A stretch of DNA of 64,000 bases, from assembly GCA_003326205.1 (NCBI GenBank), contig LWTK01000030.1, positions 62,301-126,300 of the forward strand. The letters run 5' to 3'. Positions 10,439 through 19,454 of the stretch are shown piece after piece. The notes below the pieces were generated by a model, which did not search any database, had not been told where the DNA came from, and saw nothing but the letters and a program-made list of their open reading frames with translations. Source of the DNA: Nostoc sp. ATCC 43529. GTDB lineage: Bacteria; Cyanobacteriota; Cyanobacteriia; Cyanobacteriales; Nostocaceae. The translations under genes were made by a program, and so were the position numbers. Position 1 is the stretch's first letter; each line of letters opens with the position of its first letter.

Positions 10439-11722
10439 ATGAAAATTTGGAACAGGCAACTAGGCGATCGCGTGAGTAAGCTCATTTACCAGTATTTACC
10501 CGCCTTGCGTTGGCGTAATTTTCGGCTGTTTTTTGGAGGGCAGTTATTATCATTGTCTGGCACATTTATGACCCAGCAGTTAACTATTCCGTGGCTGGTA
10601 TACGATTTGACTAAATCGGCCTGGTTGTTGGGAGTTGCAGGGTTTGTGCAATTTTTACCTACGTTATTGCTGATTCCCTTTTCAGGCGTATTGTCCGATC
10701 GCTGGAGTCGTCGTGAGTTGTTAATGCTGGTGCAGATATTGGGAATTAGCGTTTCCTTGGCTTTAACGATTCTGACCTTTACAAATTGGATTACGTTTCC
10801 CATCCTATTAATACTGAGTGTTCTCAATGGTTTGCTCAAGGGATTAGATATGCCGGTGCGTCATACAATCGTCACCGAAACTGTAGATGACCGGGCTGAT
10901 TGGAGCAATGCGATCGCTTTGAATTCAGTAATGTTAAGTTCCTCTTCGGTATTGGGGCCTGCTATGGGCGGAATTTTGATTGGCACGCTAGGGGTGAAAT
11001 ATTGTTTTCTCTACGATACCCTTAGCTACATTCCCGCCATCTTGACTCTGCTAGCCATGCGGCTGAAAGCCAGACCCACGCAGACCCTTACAAACGTGAG
11101 CGATACTTTTGAGAAATTGCGGGAGGGCTTTGAATATGTCTCCAAATTCCAGCCCATTAGAGCAATTTTATTAATACTAGCGTTACAGGGTTTAGTCGGA
11201 ATGTCTCATATTGCACTCATGCCTATCTTCGCAGCTAAGGTTTTAAATGGAGATGCAACTACGATGGCTCACCTGAGTACCTCAGCCCCTATCGGCTCTT
11301 TGCTTGCTTGTTTGTATCTGAGTGTCAGACGAGGGATTGTGGGCTTAGAGCGTTTGATTGTAGTCGCTCAAGCTTTGATTGGGATGAGTACCATCTCCTT
11401 CTCACTATCGCGTCAAGTTGGGCTGTCCATAATCATATTGGTGTTTGTAGGCTGCTTTGCCATCCTTCTGATTACCAGTAGTAATATGATTATCCAAACC
11501 CTAGTTGCCGAGGATAAGCGCGGACGGGTAATGAGTTTTTATGCCCTAGCAATGGTGGGTATGATGCCTTTTGGGAATCTGTTAGCTGGAACTTTAGCAG
11601 ATAATTTTGGTGCGACTAATGCCTTAATTGTTTGTGGCAGTATGAGTATCTTAGGTTCGCTATGGTTCTCTACACAATTGCCAGCAGTCAGCCGTTGGAT
11701 TGCAATAGGGAATAAGCAATAG
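10439..11722 (+). CDS. Major facilitator superfamily exporter (EntS-like)
   Basis: A 427-residue integral membrane protein with about 12 hydrophobic helices. The short amino-terminal LRWRNFRLFFGGQLLSLSGTF and the cytoplasmic loop SDRWSRRELL (MFS motif A) between helices 2 and 3 place it with the EntS/enterobactin-exporter-like MFS group, whose members move siderophores, drugs or metabolites outward using the proton gradient. The substrate cannot be told from sequence. It stands alone: 218 bases after the response regulator and 411 bases before a broken dehydrogenase. No clear Shine-Dalgarno sequence precedes the ATG. Confidence 0.85.
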   Translation: MKIWNRQLGDRVSKLIYQYLPALRWRNFRLFFGGQLLSLSGTFMTQQLTIPWLVYDLTKSAWLLGVAGFVQFLPTLLLIPFSGVLSDRWSRRELLMLVQILGISVSLALTILTFTNWITFPILLILSVLNGLLKGLDMPVRHTIVTETVDDRADWSNAIALNSVMLSSSSVLGPAMGGILIGTLGVKYCFLYDTLSYIPAILTLLAMRLKARPTQTLTNVSDTFEKLREGFEYVSKFQPIRAILLILALQGLVGMSHIALMPIFAAKVLNGDATTMAHLSTSAPIGSLLACLYLSVRRGIVGLERLIVVAQALIGMSTISFSLSRQVGLSIIILVFVGCFAILLITSSNMIIQTLVAEDKRGRVMSFYALAMVGMMPFGNLLAGTLADNFGATNALIVCGSMSILGSLWFSTQLPAVSRWIAIGNKQ

Positions 11723-12133
11723 TAAATGGAATCCTGCCCGAATAATTGGATAGAGAGCAACTAATCTTAATTATGGAGAACATTCAACATTTCAAACAAG
11801 CGGCTTGCTGTGACGTTTCAATACGTCCTTTTTTAAATCCCCTAATTTTAATTATCAGGATTTCCCTATTGCCTGTTCCCTGCCATAGCTGCAAAAACAC
11901 GGAAAATTAATATTTCGTGAATGCATACTAACGTGTCACCACAAGAAAGTAAGCTGTTGCTGGAGTTGTTCTTTTTGCTAGTTCATGATTTTCAGCAAAG
12001 GACTGGGATTTTGTACGAGTAGGATATGGTTGTTGCATTACAGTTTAAATTCCCATGCAGATATGTACAATGCTATATTTTTTGCCAACTATAACTAGCA
12101 AAATAGTCGAAAAATAACTGGAGGGAAACTACT
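11723..12133. other. Intergenic region, no gene seen
   Basis: 411 bases after the MFS gene. The segment GGGAAACTACTGTG just before 12134 includes a GGAGG 9 bases upstream of the GTG start of the next gene. No hairpin, RNA gene or conserved open frame was recognised. Confidence 0.4.
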
Positions 12134-12838
12134 GTGGTGAAATCGATAGAAGAGAAACGGGCATTAGTCACAGGTGGTAACCGAGGGATTGGGTTTGCCA
12201 TCGCTCAGGGTCTACTGGCAAAAGACTATGAAGTAATTATTACTTCCCGCTCCCTTGATAACGCAAAACTTGCAGCCGAGAAGCTTCAAGGAAAGGTCAT
12301 TCCTATAGAATTGGATGTGTCTGACGATCGCTCCATCAATGAAGCTGTAAAAACCTTGCACCAAAGGAGCGATCGGTTAGATGTTTTGATTAATAATGCC
12401 GGCGTGTATCCAGACAAGGATGTAAATATTCTCACTATTGACCGTGAGTTACTCGATTCCACGATGAATGCCAACACGTTTGGCCCAATTCGGATGGTGC
12501 AGGCATTTTTACCCCTGTTGGAAAAATCCCCAAATGCTAGAGTTGTTAACGTTTCAAGCGGTTATGGGGCATTGTCAGATTTATCTGCCGATGTGCCGAG
12601 TTACTGCCTATCGAAGCTGGCATTGAATGGCGCAACAATTATGCTGGCACAAGCTTTGCACTCCAAAGGGATCGTTGTGAATTCTATTTGTCCGGGGTGG
12701 GTGAGAACGGATATGGGTGGGTCATCAGCACCGTGATCGCCAGAACAAGGAGCCGACACTGCAATCTGGTTGGCTACTGATGCACCACGCAATATAAGCG
12801 GTAAGTTTTTGCGCGATCGCAAAATAATTTCTTTTTAA
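12134..12838 (+). pseudogene. Short-chain dehydrogenase/reductase interrupted by one in-frame stop
   Basis: The readable part (12134-12736) has the SDR cofactor motif TGGNRGIG, LDVSD, NNAG, the catalytic Ser in NVSSGYG, YCLSK (Tyr and Lys) and the PGWVRTDMGG turn. It then stops at TGA 12734-12736. The same frame continues without another stop to TAA at 12836-12838 and encodes EQGADTAIWLATDAP and a LRDRKII ending, exactly the usual carboxyl end of this SDR group. A CGA-to-TGA change would explain it. The 200-residue product would lack the last roughly 34 residues but keeps all catalytic residues, so partial activity cannot be excluded. A sequencing error is the alternative. Confidence 0.8.
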
Positions 12839-12854
12839 CTTTATTTTCTTCTTC

Positions 12855-14027
12855 CTACTCTCCACTCCCCATTTCCTTCACCACCGCTACCAATTTTTCA
12901 ATATGCGCTGCTTCATGAGTTGCCATTACAGATATTCTGATGCGACTTGTGGGCACTGTGGGCGGACGAATTGCTGGGGCAAAAATGCCAGCATCTCTGA
13001 GGTACTTTCCAGCCTTGAGTGCATCTGTGGCATTAGGCAATTGAAAACATAATATGGGTGATTCTGAAGGCAGTAATTTTAGATTAGGTAGATCTTCGAG
13101 CAAAGCTTTCAAGTAACGCAAATTTTCCCACAATTGGGCGCGGCGTTGCGGTTCTTGTTGCACTATCTCGATCGCTGCTAAGGCTGCGGCTGTATCAGCA
13201 GGTGAAAGTCCAGTGGTGTAAATCCAACTAGGTGCGCGGTTGCGTAAAAAATCGATTAGGACGCTACTTCCGGCTACATACCCGCCCAAACTACCTAAAG
13301 CTTTACTCAAAGTACCAATTTGAATTAGGGGCTTACCCGTACATCCAAAATATTCAACACATCCAGCACCAGTTTTTCCTAATATCCCAGTGGCATGAGC
13401 TTCATCAACTAGCAGCATACAGTTAAATTCATCAGCGAGATCCAAAAGTGCTGGCATTGGGCATAAATCGCCATCCATGCTGAAGACGCTATCAGTCAGA
13501 ATCAAACAGCGTCGGTAATTTTGCCGCTGTTGACTCAACTGAGTTTTAAGTGCGACAACATCACAGTGCGGATATTCGACAACTGCTGCACCGCTGAGAA
13601 TCGCGCCATTTTTCAAACTGGAATGATTGTATTGGTCAGATAAAATTAAATCCCGCTTCCCGACCAAAGCGGTAATTGCACCCAAATTAGCTAGATACCC
13701 GGAACTAAATACCAAGGCATCTTCAGTTTGTTTGGTAGATGCGATCGCCTGTTCTAATTCTCTATGTAATTTACGATGCCCACTGAGTAATCTAGAACCA
13801 GTACTACCAGTACCAAATTCTTCAATAGCAGCGATCGCCGCTGCCATCAAACGTTCATCCCCAGCCAATCCCAAATAATCATTACTGGCAAAATTAATTA
13901 CCTCTTGCCCAGCTAAAACCACCGTTGCACCCGGACGACCGTCGATAGTTTGTACTGAACGATACCAATCCGCCCGATGAATTGTTGCCAGAGATTTTTC
14001 TATCCAAGCATAAGGTTCATGGGGCAT
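12855..14027 (-). CDS. bioF: 8-amino-7-oxononanoate synthase
   Basis: A PLP enzyme of the alpha-oxoamine synthase family, joining pimeloyl thioester and L-alanine in biotin synthesis. Seen: [11 protein letters not shown] near the start, the SGYLANLG segment, [10 protein letters not shown] (Asp and His contacting PLP) and [12 protein letters not shown] with the Schiff-base lysine. The length of 390 residues is normal. A longer frame begins at 14090, but its first 21 residues are translated from the tandem repeat and GGGGAGAT-rich spacer, so ATG 14027 (MPHEPYAW) is the natural start. ruvA lies about 95 bases upstream on the same strand, separated by the 10-bp repeat array. Confidence 0.93.
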   Translation of the reverse strand: MPHEPYAWIEKSLATIHRADWYRSVQTIDGRPGATVVLAGQEVINFASNDYLGLAGDERLMAAAIAAIEEFGTGSTGSRLLSGHRKLHRELEQAIASTKQTEDALVFSSGYLANLGAITALVGKRDLILSDQYNHSSLKNGAILSGAAVVEYPHCDVVALKTQLSQQRQNYRRCLILTDSVFSMDGDLCPMPALLDLADEFNCMLLVDEAHATGILGKTGAGCVEYFGCTGKPLIQIGTLSKALGSLGGYVAGSSVLIDFLRNRAPSWIYTTGLSPADTAAALAAIEIVQQEPQRRAQLWENLRYLKALLEDLPNLKLLPSESPILCFQLPNATDALKAGKYLRDAGIFAPAIRPPTVPTSRIRISVMATHEAAHIEKLVAVVKEMGSGE

Positions 14028-14065
14028 AGAGGGGGGTGGGGAGATGGGGAGATGGGGAGAAATAA

Positions 14066-14128
14066 CTAATGACCAATGACTAATGACCAATGACCAATGA
14101 CCAATGACTAATGACTAATGACTAATAA
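14066..14128. repeat. Short tandem repeat array TAATGACCAA/TAATGACTAA
   Basis: Six to seven 7- to 10-base units built from CTAATGAC and CCAATGAC words lie between ruvA and bioF. This is the short tandemly repeated repetitive sequence type common in Nostoc-like genomes. It lengthens the apparent bioF frame artificially. Confidence 0.7.
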
Positions 14129-14760
14129 CCAACTTGTTCGCTACTACTGAGATGAGCGATCGCTTGTTTAATCCAATCTTCTACATAGGCGTCTTTTGGT
14201 AGTCCGATGTCTTCACTTACTACGTGCAAGGCGTGACTGACTTCATGGGCAGTATACCCCAAAGCAAACAGCGTCATTTGCACTTCTTCGAGAATTCCTG
14301 GTGCAGGGCCGCCTGTGGCGACGAAGAAGCCCGCTGATTTGCGCCACTCGATCAATTTGCTTTTCAGTTCTAAACAGATGCGTTCGGCAATTTTCTTGCC
14401 CACACCGGGGGCTTGAATTAACATTTGGGTATTGCCAGCGATAATTGCTTGGACTAAATCTGGTAGTTCCAAGGTGTCCAAAAGAGCGATCGCTAGGGCT
14501 GCACCAACACCGCTAACCGTTAGCAAGTGGCGAAATAGATCGCGTTCGGCTGGAGAAGCAAAGCCGTATAGAAATGGCAATTCTTCGCGAATTTGCAAAT
14601 GGGTAAAAATTTGCGCCACTCCTCCTGAATCTGGTAACTGCTGTGCTAAGCGTTGGGGAACTTGCAAATCATACCCCAAGCCATTCACTTCCAGAGTTAG
14701 AACAGCCCGATTACCAATTGTTTGAATACCAGCAACGATTCCTTTGAGATAGCTAATCAT
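14122..14760 (-). CDS. ruvA: Holliday junction branch-migration protein RuvA
   Basis: A 212-residue DNA-binding subunit of the RuvAB motor that moves Holliday junctions during recombination repair. It starts MISYLKGIV, the usual RuvA beginning. It carries the OB-fold first third and the two helix-hairpin-helix motifs ([16 protein letters not shown] and [18 protein letters not shown]), and ends with a domain III helix ([15 protein letters not shown]) that contacts RuvB. A frame extension upstream to 14808 is not part of the gene: it overlaps the last codons of a decayed phosphatase copy. ruvB is not in the window. Confidence 0.95.
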   Translation of the reverse strand: MISYLKGIVAGIQTIGNRAVLTLEVNGLGYDLQVPQRLAQQLPDSGGVAQIFTHLQIREELPFLYGFASPAERDLFRHLLTVSGVGAALAIALLDTLELPDLVQAIIAGNTQMLIQAPGVGKKIAERICLELKSKLIEWRKSAGFFVATGGPAPGILEEVQMTLFALGYTAHEVSHALHVVSEDIGLPKDAYVEDWIKQAIAHLSSSEQVGY

Positions 14761-15110
14761 TCTAAAAAACCAAAATATTTTAATCCTTCCAGAATTCCAC
14801 CCGCACAAAAATCTTGTGCCAGGTAACGATGGTCAGCGGGATACTCGTTGTGCTACTGAAGTAACTCTTTTCGAGTACTACTGACTATGATTCCCCTTTC
14901 GTTGCCTACAGCAAATAAAGCAATATCATTAATTACCACAGACAACTGTTTGTTTTACTGCAAATTTCGACTTTTGGTGCGAAAATTGCATTGCTTGACC
15001 TTTATCGCTGGTAAGAGGTACAATGTCAAGGTCTATTTCGTAACTGTAGATTAACTTTACATTTAATTGAAATTTCTGCAACTCCGTCTCAAGTTGTGGT
15101 ATGTATCTAG
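14757..15110 (-). pseudogene. Decayed duplicate of the sucrose-phosphatase-like gene
   Basis: No intact frame, but translation of the minus strand in pieces gives YIPQLETELQKFQLN, IYSYEIDLDIVPL, TVVCGN, then [34 protein letters not shown] and a YFGFLE ending. Each matches, in order, the carboxyl half of the intact phosphatase at 15533-16303 (ILPQLKLLLENQNLKF, IYSGSQDLDILPL, TVVCGDSGNDIALFSVGEERGI, YRYLAKTFYANGIMEGL). It has lost the DSG of the catalytic GDSGND loop through a small deletion/frameshift and carries a TAG inside. Its final TGA overlaps the ruvA start codon. The amino-terminal half is not recognisable upstream of about 15110. Confidence 0.85.
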
Positions 15111-15532
15111 CAAATGAGTTTTGTTATAGGAAAAAAGTTACTACGAAAGAATGGTATTTTTTGTATACAGTGCCAATACATTGAAAGTTAATTTAGATAC
15201 TTGCAATATTGCCATCACATAAGGTTACAAAAAATTTTTTAACTTGGAGTTGTTAGTTAAAGTAGAAGCGATCGCTAGATATAGTGCTAGACGCAGGCAG
15301 ATATATTTTCGCAACCCCTAAATTTTAGTTGCGAGAACTTACATACAGCAGATTGCAAGTTGGTGAGGTACAGATTATCGTAGGGGCTTTACAGCTGTAA
15401 AGCCCCTACCCATGTACTTCATTGACCTGAAAAACGCTGTAAAATATTCTAGTTGGCAAAGTTGTGAACTACCCAACACCCATCTGAGTAGAGATAGGGT
15501 GTGAGATTAATTGCTGTTAAAAGTAAATTAAA
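15111..15532. other. Spacer with a 30-bp perfect palindrome
   Basis: AT-rich DNA between the decayed and intact phosphatase copies. It holds the palindrome at 15380-15409 and no recognisable gene. A weak match to the lost amino-terminal half of the pseudogene may persist near 15110-15200 but cannot be aligned by eye. Confidence 0.45.
15380..15409. repeat. Perfect 30-bp palindrome (GTAGGGGCTTTACAG type)
   Basis: GTAGGGGCTTTACAG is followed directly by its reverse complement. A variant with the same GTAGGGGC/GCCCCTAC ends lies at 17896-17924. These are dispersed cyanobacterial palindromes; a terminator role is possible but there is no T-run. Confidence 0.75.
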
Positions 15533-16303
15533 CTATCTGGCAACTGCTTTATCCAGAAATTTAAAGTAGTGTAAGCCTTCCATAATTCCATTGGCATAGA
15601 AGGTCTTAGCTAAATACCGATACTCAGTTTGATTATTGCTATACCATTCAATTAATTCAGAACGGGCATTTCCTACAATAATACCGCGTTCTTCTCCGAC
15701 ACTAAATAAAGCAATATCATTACCAGAATCTCCACAAACAACTGTTGTCTCAGGAAAAAATCCCAATTTTTCCTGTATGTACTTTACTGCTAGACCTTTA
15801 TCTGCATAAAGCGGTAAAATGTCTAGGTCTTGGCTGCCGCTGTAAATTATATTGAACTTGAGATTCTGGTTTTCTAATAACAACTTCAACTGAGGTAAAA
15901 TTTCTTTTGCTGCGGCTTCTTCAATTAAATAACTAATCTTAAACGGACGCTGTTCAGATTCTTGTTGAAGAGTCAGTTCATTAGCAAAATTTTCAGCTAT
16001 TTCTAAAATTAATTCACGGTTCCAACCAACCGATAACTTTGTAGACCATTCTAAATCGGGATTCTCACAATCGCTCTCTAAATATACTTCAGTGCCTACA
16101 GAAGTTATCAGGGCATCGGGTTCTAAAAGCGATTTTTCTGAAGTTAATTGCTGATAAAGTGTAATCGAACGCCCTGTTGCATAAACTATCTTTGTGCCGT
16201 GTTCTTGTCTATGCCGTTCTAGCTCGTCATTTAGTTCCTTTAACGCTTTGTCTTCCCCCACTAGGGTATGATCCAAATCGGTTACAAAAAGAAACGGTTT
16301 CAT
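15533..16303 (-). CDS. Sucrose-6-phosphate phosphatase-like HAD hydrolase
   Basis: A 256-residue haloacid-dehalogenase-fold phosphatase of the cyanobacterial/plant sucrose-phosphatase type, expected to remove phosphate from sucrose-6-phosphate, the last step of sucrose synthesis. Motif I is VTDLDHTLVG (nucleophile and acid Asp), motif II YATGRS, motif III the Lys of ADKGLAVKYI, and motif IV CGDSGNDIALF. The family-typical CAP domain occupies about residues 85-170. ATG 16303 (MKPFLFVTDLDHT) is chosen over an upstream frame start at 16375, whose extra residues lack similarity to the fold. A decayed copy of its carboxyl half lies 420 bases downstream. No sucrose-phosphate synthase gene is adjacent. 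Other sugar-phosphate substrates are possible. Confidence 0.85.
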   Translation of the reverse strand: MKPFLFVTDLDHTLVGEDKALKELNDELERHRQEHGTKIVYATGRSITLYQQLTSEKSLLEPDALITSVGTEVYLESDCENPDLEWSTKLSVGWNRELILEIAENFANELTLQQESEQRPFKISYLIEEAAAKEILPQLKLLLENQNLKFNIIYSGSQDLDILPLYADKGLAVKYIQEKLGFFPETTVVCGDSGNDIALFSVGEERGIIVGNARSELIEWYSNNQTEYRYLAKTFYANGIMEGLHYFKFLDKAVAR

Positions 16304-16647
16304 AAAAGCCCAAACTGCAACAATAAGTACCCAGTATATTGGAAATGACTGTAAATTTCTCCAGTCACTAAACAATTAAAACATTAGATAGGCACAATAG
16401 GGAAGATGTAATAAAAAATCTACTGCCGTTGCCCTTCATGTGTGAAAAATCAACAAACATTATCTATTTGTCAATCAGCCATTGTGCTGAAATTTATAGT
16501 CAAAATTTGGGGTGGGTAACATAATTTATCGGCTAGCGATCGCAGTATTGAATAGCTTAAAACATAACGCACTAGACACTTATAGATTCTGTTGTAAATC
16601 AGAATTCACTAATTCTGACACCTGACTCCTGAATAGTGAGTTTTATT
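16304..16647. other. Intergenic region, no gene seen
   Basis: Spacer between the phosphatase promoter side and the 3' end of xseB. A GAATTC-type repeat word (AGAATTCACTAATTCTGAC) is present around 16602-16620. No structured RNA or further frame was recognised. Confidence 0.4.
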
Positions 16648-16881
16648 TTATTCATCGCTCAAAGTTTCAATCAACAAATCCACCTGCTGCTGTCGCTGTT
16701 GCAAAAAACTTTCGCACTGACGCAAATACTCAACAGCCTTGCCAAATTGGTCAAAAACCTCTTCCAATTCCAACTCACCCGCCTCAATGCGAGCGATAAT
16801 TCCCTCTATTTCAATAACCTTCGTTTCATAATTCCAACCTTCCATCGAATCAGAACTAGAAGCACTCTTGCGTTTAACCAT
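16648..16881 (-). CDS. xseB: Exodeoxyribonuclease VII small subunit
   Basis: A 77-residue, mostly helical protein with the XseB core [32 protein letters not shown]. In exonuclease VII several XseB chains wrap the large subunit XseA to make a single-strand-specific nuclease. The length and the E-x-GELxLEE motif are typical. The large-subunit gene is on the same strand but 1.15 kb upstream, with an opposed Uma2 gene in between, whereas the two genes are normally adjacent. A 51-codon frame resembling the XseA carboxyl end overlaps its start codon. Confidence 0.9.
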   Translation of the reverse strand: MVKRKSASSSDSMEGWNYETKVIEIEGIIARIEAGELELEEVFDQFGKAVEYLRQCESFLQQRQQQVDLLIETLSDE

Positions 16882-17029
16882 TCAATTCTTGGCGTCCTTG
16901 GCGTCTTGGCGGTTTGTTTATTTCCACAACCTTCACTTTAACTCCAGCGTGCCCCAACTCAATCAACAAATCTTCTTGCACTTGAGCCGCAACGCCATCG
17001 CCCTTATCTTCTCTCTCCTCAAAATGCAT
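16874..17029 (-). pseudogene. Small frame resembling the carboxyl end of XseA, overlapping xseB
   Basis: A 51-codon frame whose segment LLIELGHAGVKVKVVEINK aligns with LSIQLGQGEVKVKVMEVKE at the end of the intact XseA (18035-19267). The DNA also matches well over about 60 bases (TTCCAxAACxTTxACTTTxACTCC and CCCAACTxAATC). Its stop overlaps the xseB start (ATGGTTAA), as in a normal xseA-xseB junction. I infer a leftover or duplicated xseA 3' end, separated from the working gene when the Uma2 segment came in. The similarity is short, so an unrelated small protein cannot be excluded. Confidence 0.42.
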
Positions 17030-17070
17030 TACGATACAATCAACTTAACCACCTCTACCGCCTGCTTTTC

Positions 17071-17781
17071 GTGGTCAACACTTCTCCACAAAATTCGACT
17101 CCAACTCATTCTCCCTCTTATATTCCGCCTCTTGAGAGTGGCGATCGCCTCACCCGCCCAGAATTTGAGCGTCGCTACAATGCGATGCCCAACCTCAAAA
17201 AAGCCGAATTGATTGAAGGAGTCGTTTACGTGGCATCACCTTTGCGCTTTGAACCACATACCGAACCCCATGCGAATTTGATGATCTGGCTCGGAAATTA
17301 TAAAGTAGCCACGCCTGGAGTCAGACTAGGTGATAATCCAACTGTGCGGCTAGATTTAGATAATGAACCCCAACCAGATGCCATTTTGTTAATCGATGCA
17401 GCTTGTGGTGGAAAATCTCATCTAGGTAGTGATGGTTACGTGGAAGGTGCGCCAGAATTAGTTGCAGAAGTCGCCGCTAGCAGTGCGACCAAAGATTTGT
17501 ATGATAAAAAACGCGCCTATCGTCGCAATGGCATTCAGGAATATATTGTTTGGCAGGTTTTTGAGCAAACTGTAAGTTGGTTCAGCTTGCAAGATGGTGA
17601 ATACGTAACACTGACACCAAATGCCTCAGGCATAATTGAAAGTCAAATATTTCCTGGATTATGGCTGGATGTCTCTGCATTAGTTAATGGCAATATGCAA
17701 CAGGTTTTAGCGGTGTTGCAAACAGGGCTAAATTCACTTGAACATCAAACTTTTATTGAGCAGTTGAAAAAGAGTCAATAA
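17071..17781 (+). CDS. Uma2-family (DUF820) putative endonuclease-fold protein
   Basis: A 236-residue member of the Uma2 family, widespread in cyanobacteria, with a PD-(D/E)XK nuclease-like fold and unknown biological role. Core features seen: ELIEGVVYV (Glu near the start of the fold), EPQPDAILLID (metal-binding Asp), APELVAEVAASS (Glu), DKKRAYRRNGIQEYIVW (Lys and the YrrNGvxEYivW signature). It begins with GTG. It is inserted in the opposite orientation between xseB and xseA, so it probably arrived secondarily; a second Uma2 gene lies at 39281-39904. Confidence 0.85.
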   Translation: MVNTSPQNSTPTHSPSYIPPLESGDRLTRPEFERRYNAMPNLKKAELIEGVVYVASPLRFEPHTEPHANLMIWLGNYKVATPGVRLGDNPTVRLDLDNEPQPDAILLIDAACGGKSHLGSDGYVEGAPELVAEVAASSATKDLYDKKRAYRRNGIQEYIVWQVFEQTVSWFSLQDGEYVTLTPNASGIIESQIFPGLWLDVSALVNGNMQQVLAVLQTGLNSLEHQTFIEQLKKSQ

Positions 17782-17785
17782 CTTA

Positions 17786-17869
17786 TACCAATTCAAAATT
17801 AAGAAAACTAGATAGCTTAAAGCTTTGAGCGTGTGTATCTATCATATTCTTTTTTAGAATTAGTATTAT
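17786..17869. repeat. MITE-like element, copy of the 682-778 family
   Basis: It begins ATACCAATTCAAAATTAAG and ends GAATTAGTAT, imperfect inverted ends, with the internal GTGTGTATCTATC and TTTTTTAG blocks shared with the 682-778 element. It lies directly after the Uma2 stop codon. Confidence 0.6.
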
Positions 17870-17895
17870 AGCAATTTGCAGTTGAATAGACTACA

Positions 17896-17924
17896 GTAGG
17901 GGCGCACAGATGTAAAGCCCCTAC
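17896..17924. repeat. GTAGGGGC-type imperfect palindrome
   Basis: The arms GTAGGGGC and GCCCCTAC enclose 13 bases; it is a variant of the perfect palindrome at 15380-15409. It sits between the converging Uma2 and xseA genes, where a bidirectional terminator role is possible. Confidence 0.6.
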
Positions 17925-18034
17925 AATGATTTGATTTTCTTTCGGTGTATTCCATTAAATTGAAAACCGCTATATCTTACTCCTGTTTTACTTGTGAATT
18001 CAGAATTCTGAATTCTGAATTCTAAATTCTTTTG

Positions 18035-19267
18035 TCATTCTTTCACTTCCATAACTTTTACTTTCACTTCTCCCTGTCCCAACTGAATCGATAAATTTTG
18101 CCCCACTTCTAATTCAGCCGCAGCACGAGCGATCGCTCCATTTTCTTGTCTCACCACTGCATAACCGCGCTGCAACACAGCTTTCGGGTCGAGAGTTGCC
18201 AACTTTTGCCGCAATAATTCTAAATGCTGCTTTGCTTGGTGCGATCGCGCGATCGTTGCTTGTACCAATTGCCGACGCTTCCAAACTAGCTTCTGTGCCT
18301 CTTGCTCTACTTGCCGATCTAACCGCAAACGTCGCAAACGGTTTCGTAGTGCTTGCAGTTTATTCTCAGCATTTTCCCCAAAATCATGCATGACTTCATG
18401 CAAAGCCAGAACTCGCTGCCGATGCTCAGCATACAACTCTGAAATTGCGGGTACAACTGTTTCCGCTGCTGCTGTTGGTGTATGCACGCATACATCTGCA
18501 ACTAAATCTACCAAAGATTCATCTCTTTGATGACCAATACCAGTAATTACAGGAATCGAACAACTAGCAACAGCTCTGACCACTCGTTCATCGTTAAAGC
18601 AAGCCAATTCCTCAACCGCGCCGCCACCACGCGATAAAATTAGCACCTCAGCGCGACCATCCCAGTCAACTCGTTCAATTGCTTTGACTATAGATTCTGG
18701 CGCTTGTTCGCCTTGTACTGTGGCTGGAGAAAATAAAACGTGTAAACCTGGATACCTTTGCTTGAGAGTTTTTTGAATATCACCCCAAGCCGCCGCAGTT
18801 GGTGAAGTGACGACGGCGATGGTTTGGGGATGGATGGGGAGCGATCGCTTTCTTTGGCGATCGAATAACCCCTCAGCCAGCAAGCGATTTTTGAGTTGTT
18901 GATAGCGTAACGCCTGTAAACCAACGCCAGCAGGTAAAGTCTGCCAAACTGATAACTGATACTCTCCTCGTTGCGGATAGACACGAATACTGCCCAAAAT
19001 AATTATCTGCTCACCAGCAACGGGTATCTGAGCGAGTTTTGCCAATTGACTATTCCACACGACACACTTAATTCCTGCGGTGCCATCTGTATCTTGCAAA
19101 GTGAAAAATAACCCACTGCGATGGTGGTTAGCGCTGGAAACTTCGCCAGTTACCCAAACTTGCCGCAATTGTTCATCTTGCTCTAACAGCAAGCGGATAT
19201 AGTCGGTTAAACCAGATACCGAAAGTGCCGTATCAAGAATCAGAGAGTCGGGAAGGTCGAAAGTCAT
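18035..19267 (-). CDS. xseA: Exodeoxyribonuclease VII large subunit
   Basis: A 410-residue catalytic subunit of exonuclease VII, which degrades single-stranded DNA from both ends. Domains: an amino-terminal OB fold (LSVSGLTDYIRLLLEQD, VWVTGEVSS, YQLSVWQTLPAG), the catalytic core with VVTSPTAAAWGDI, LILSRGGGAVEELACFND and GIGHQRDESLVDLVAD, then a long coiled coil with HTPTAAAE at its base, and a carboxyl-terminal OB-like end (VLQRGYAVV, QLGQGEVKVKV). The translation may begin at 19309 instead; MTFDLPDS at 19267 is preferred because the extra 14 residues look unrelated. Its partner xseB is displaced by an Uma2 gene. Confidence 0.94.
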   Translation of the reverse strand: MTFDLPDSLILDTALSVSGLTDYIRLLLEQDEQLRQVWVTGEVSSANHHRSGLFFTLQDTDGTAGIKCVVWNSQLAKLAQIPVAGEQIIILGSIRVYPQRGEYQLSVWQTLPAGVGLQALRYQQLKNRLLAEGLFDRQRKRSLPIHPQTIAVVTSPTAAAWGDIQKTLKQRYPGLHVLFSPATVQGEQAPESIVKAIERVDWDGRAEVLILSRGGGAVEELACFNDERVVRAVASCSIPVITGIGHQRDESLVDLVADVCVHTPTAAAETVVPAISELYAEHRQRVLALHEVMHDFGENAENKLQALRNRLRRLRLDRQVEQEAQKLVWKRRQLVQATIARSHQAKQHLELLRQKLATLDPKAVLQRGYAVVRQENGAIARAAAELEVGQNLSIQLGQGEVKVKVMEVKE

Positions 19268-19454
19268 CAAAGATGCCTGAAAGCATTTGTGCTGTGCCGA
19301 TTCTAGCATTTTTAGTCAGAATCAAAGTTCATCGCAGTAAACGCTTCAATCTTTTCTAGACATCATCATTGCGTTTATCGACTAAAATCACCTCTACTAA
19401 AACATAAGAATTATAATGCGATCGCCGTAAGTTTTGATAAACAGCGTTAAGGGT

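Noticed and set aside
14761..14808. Amino-terminal extension of ruvA
   Set aside because: These codons are the tail of the decayed phosphatase copy; MISYLKGIV at 14760 is the standard RuvA start.
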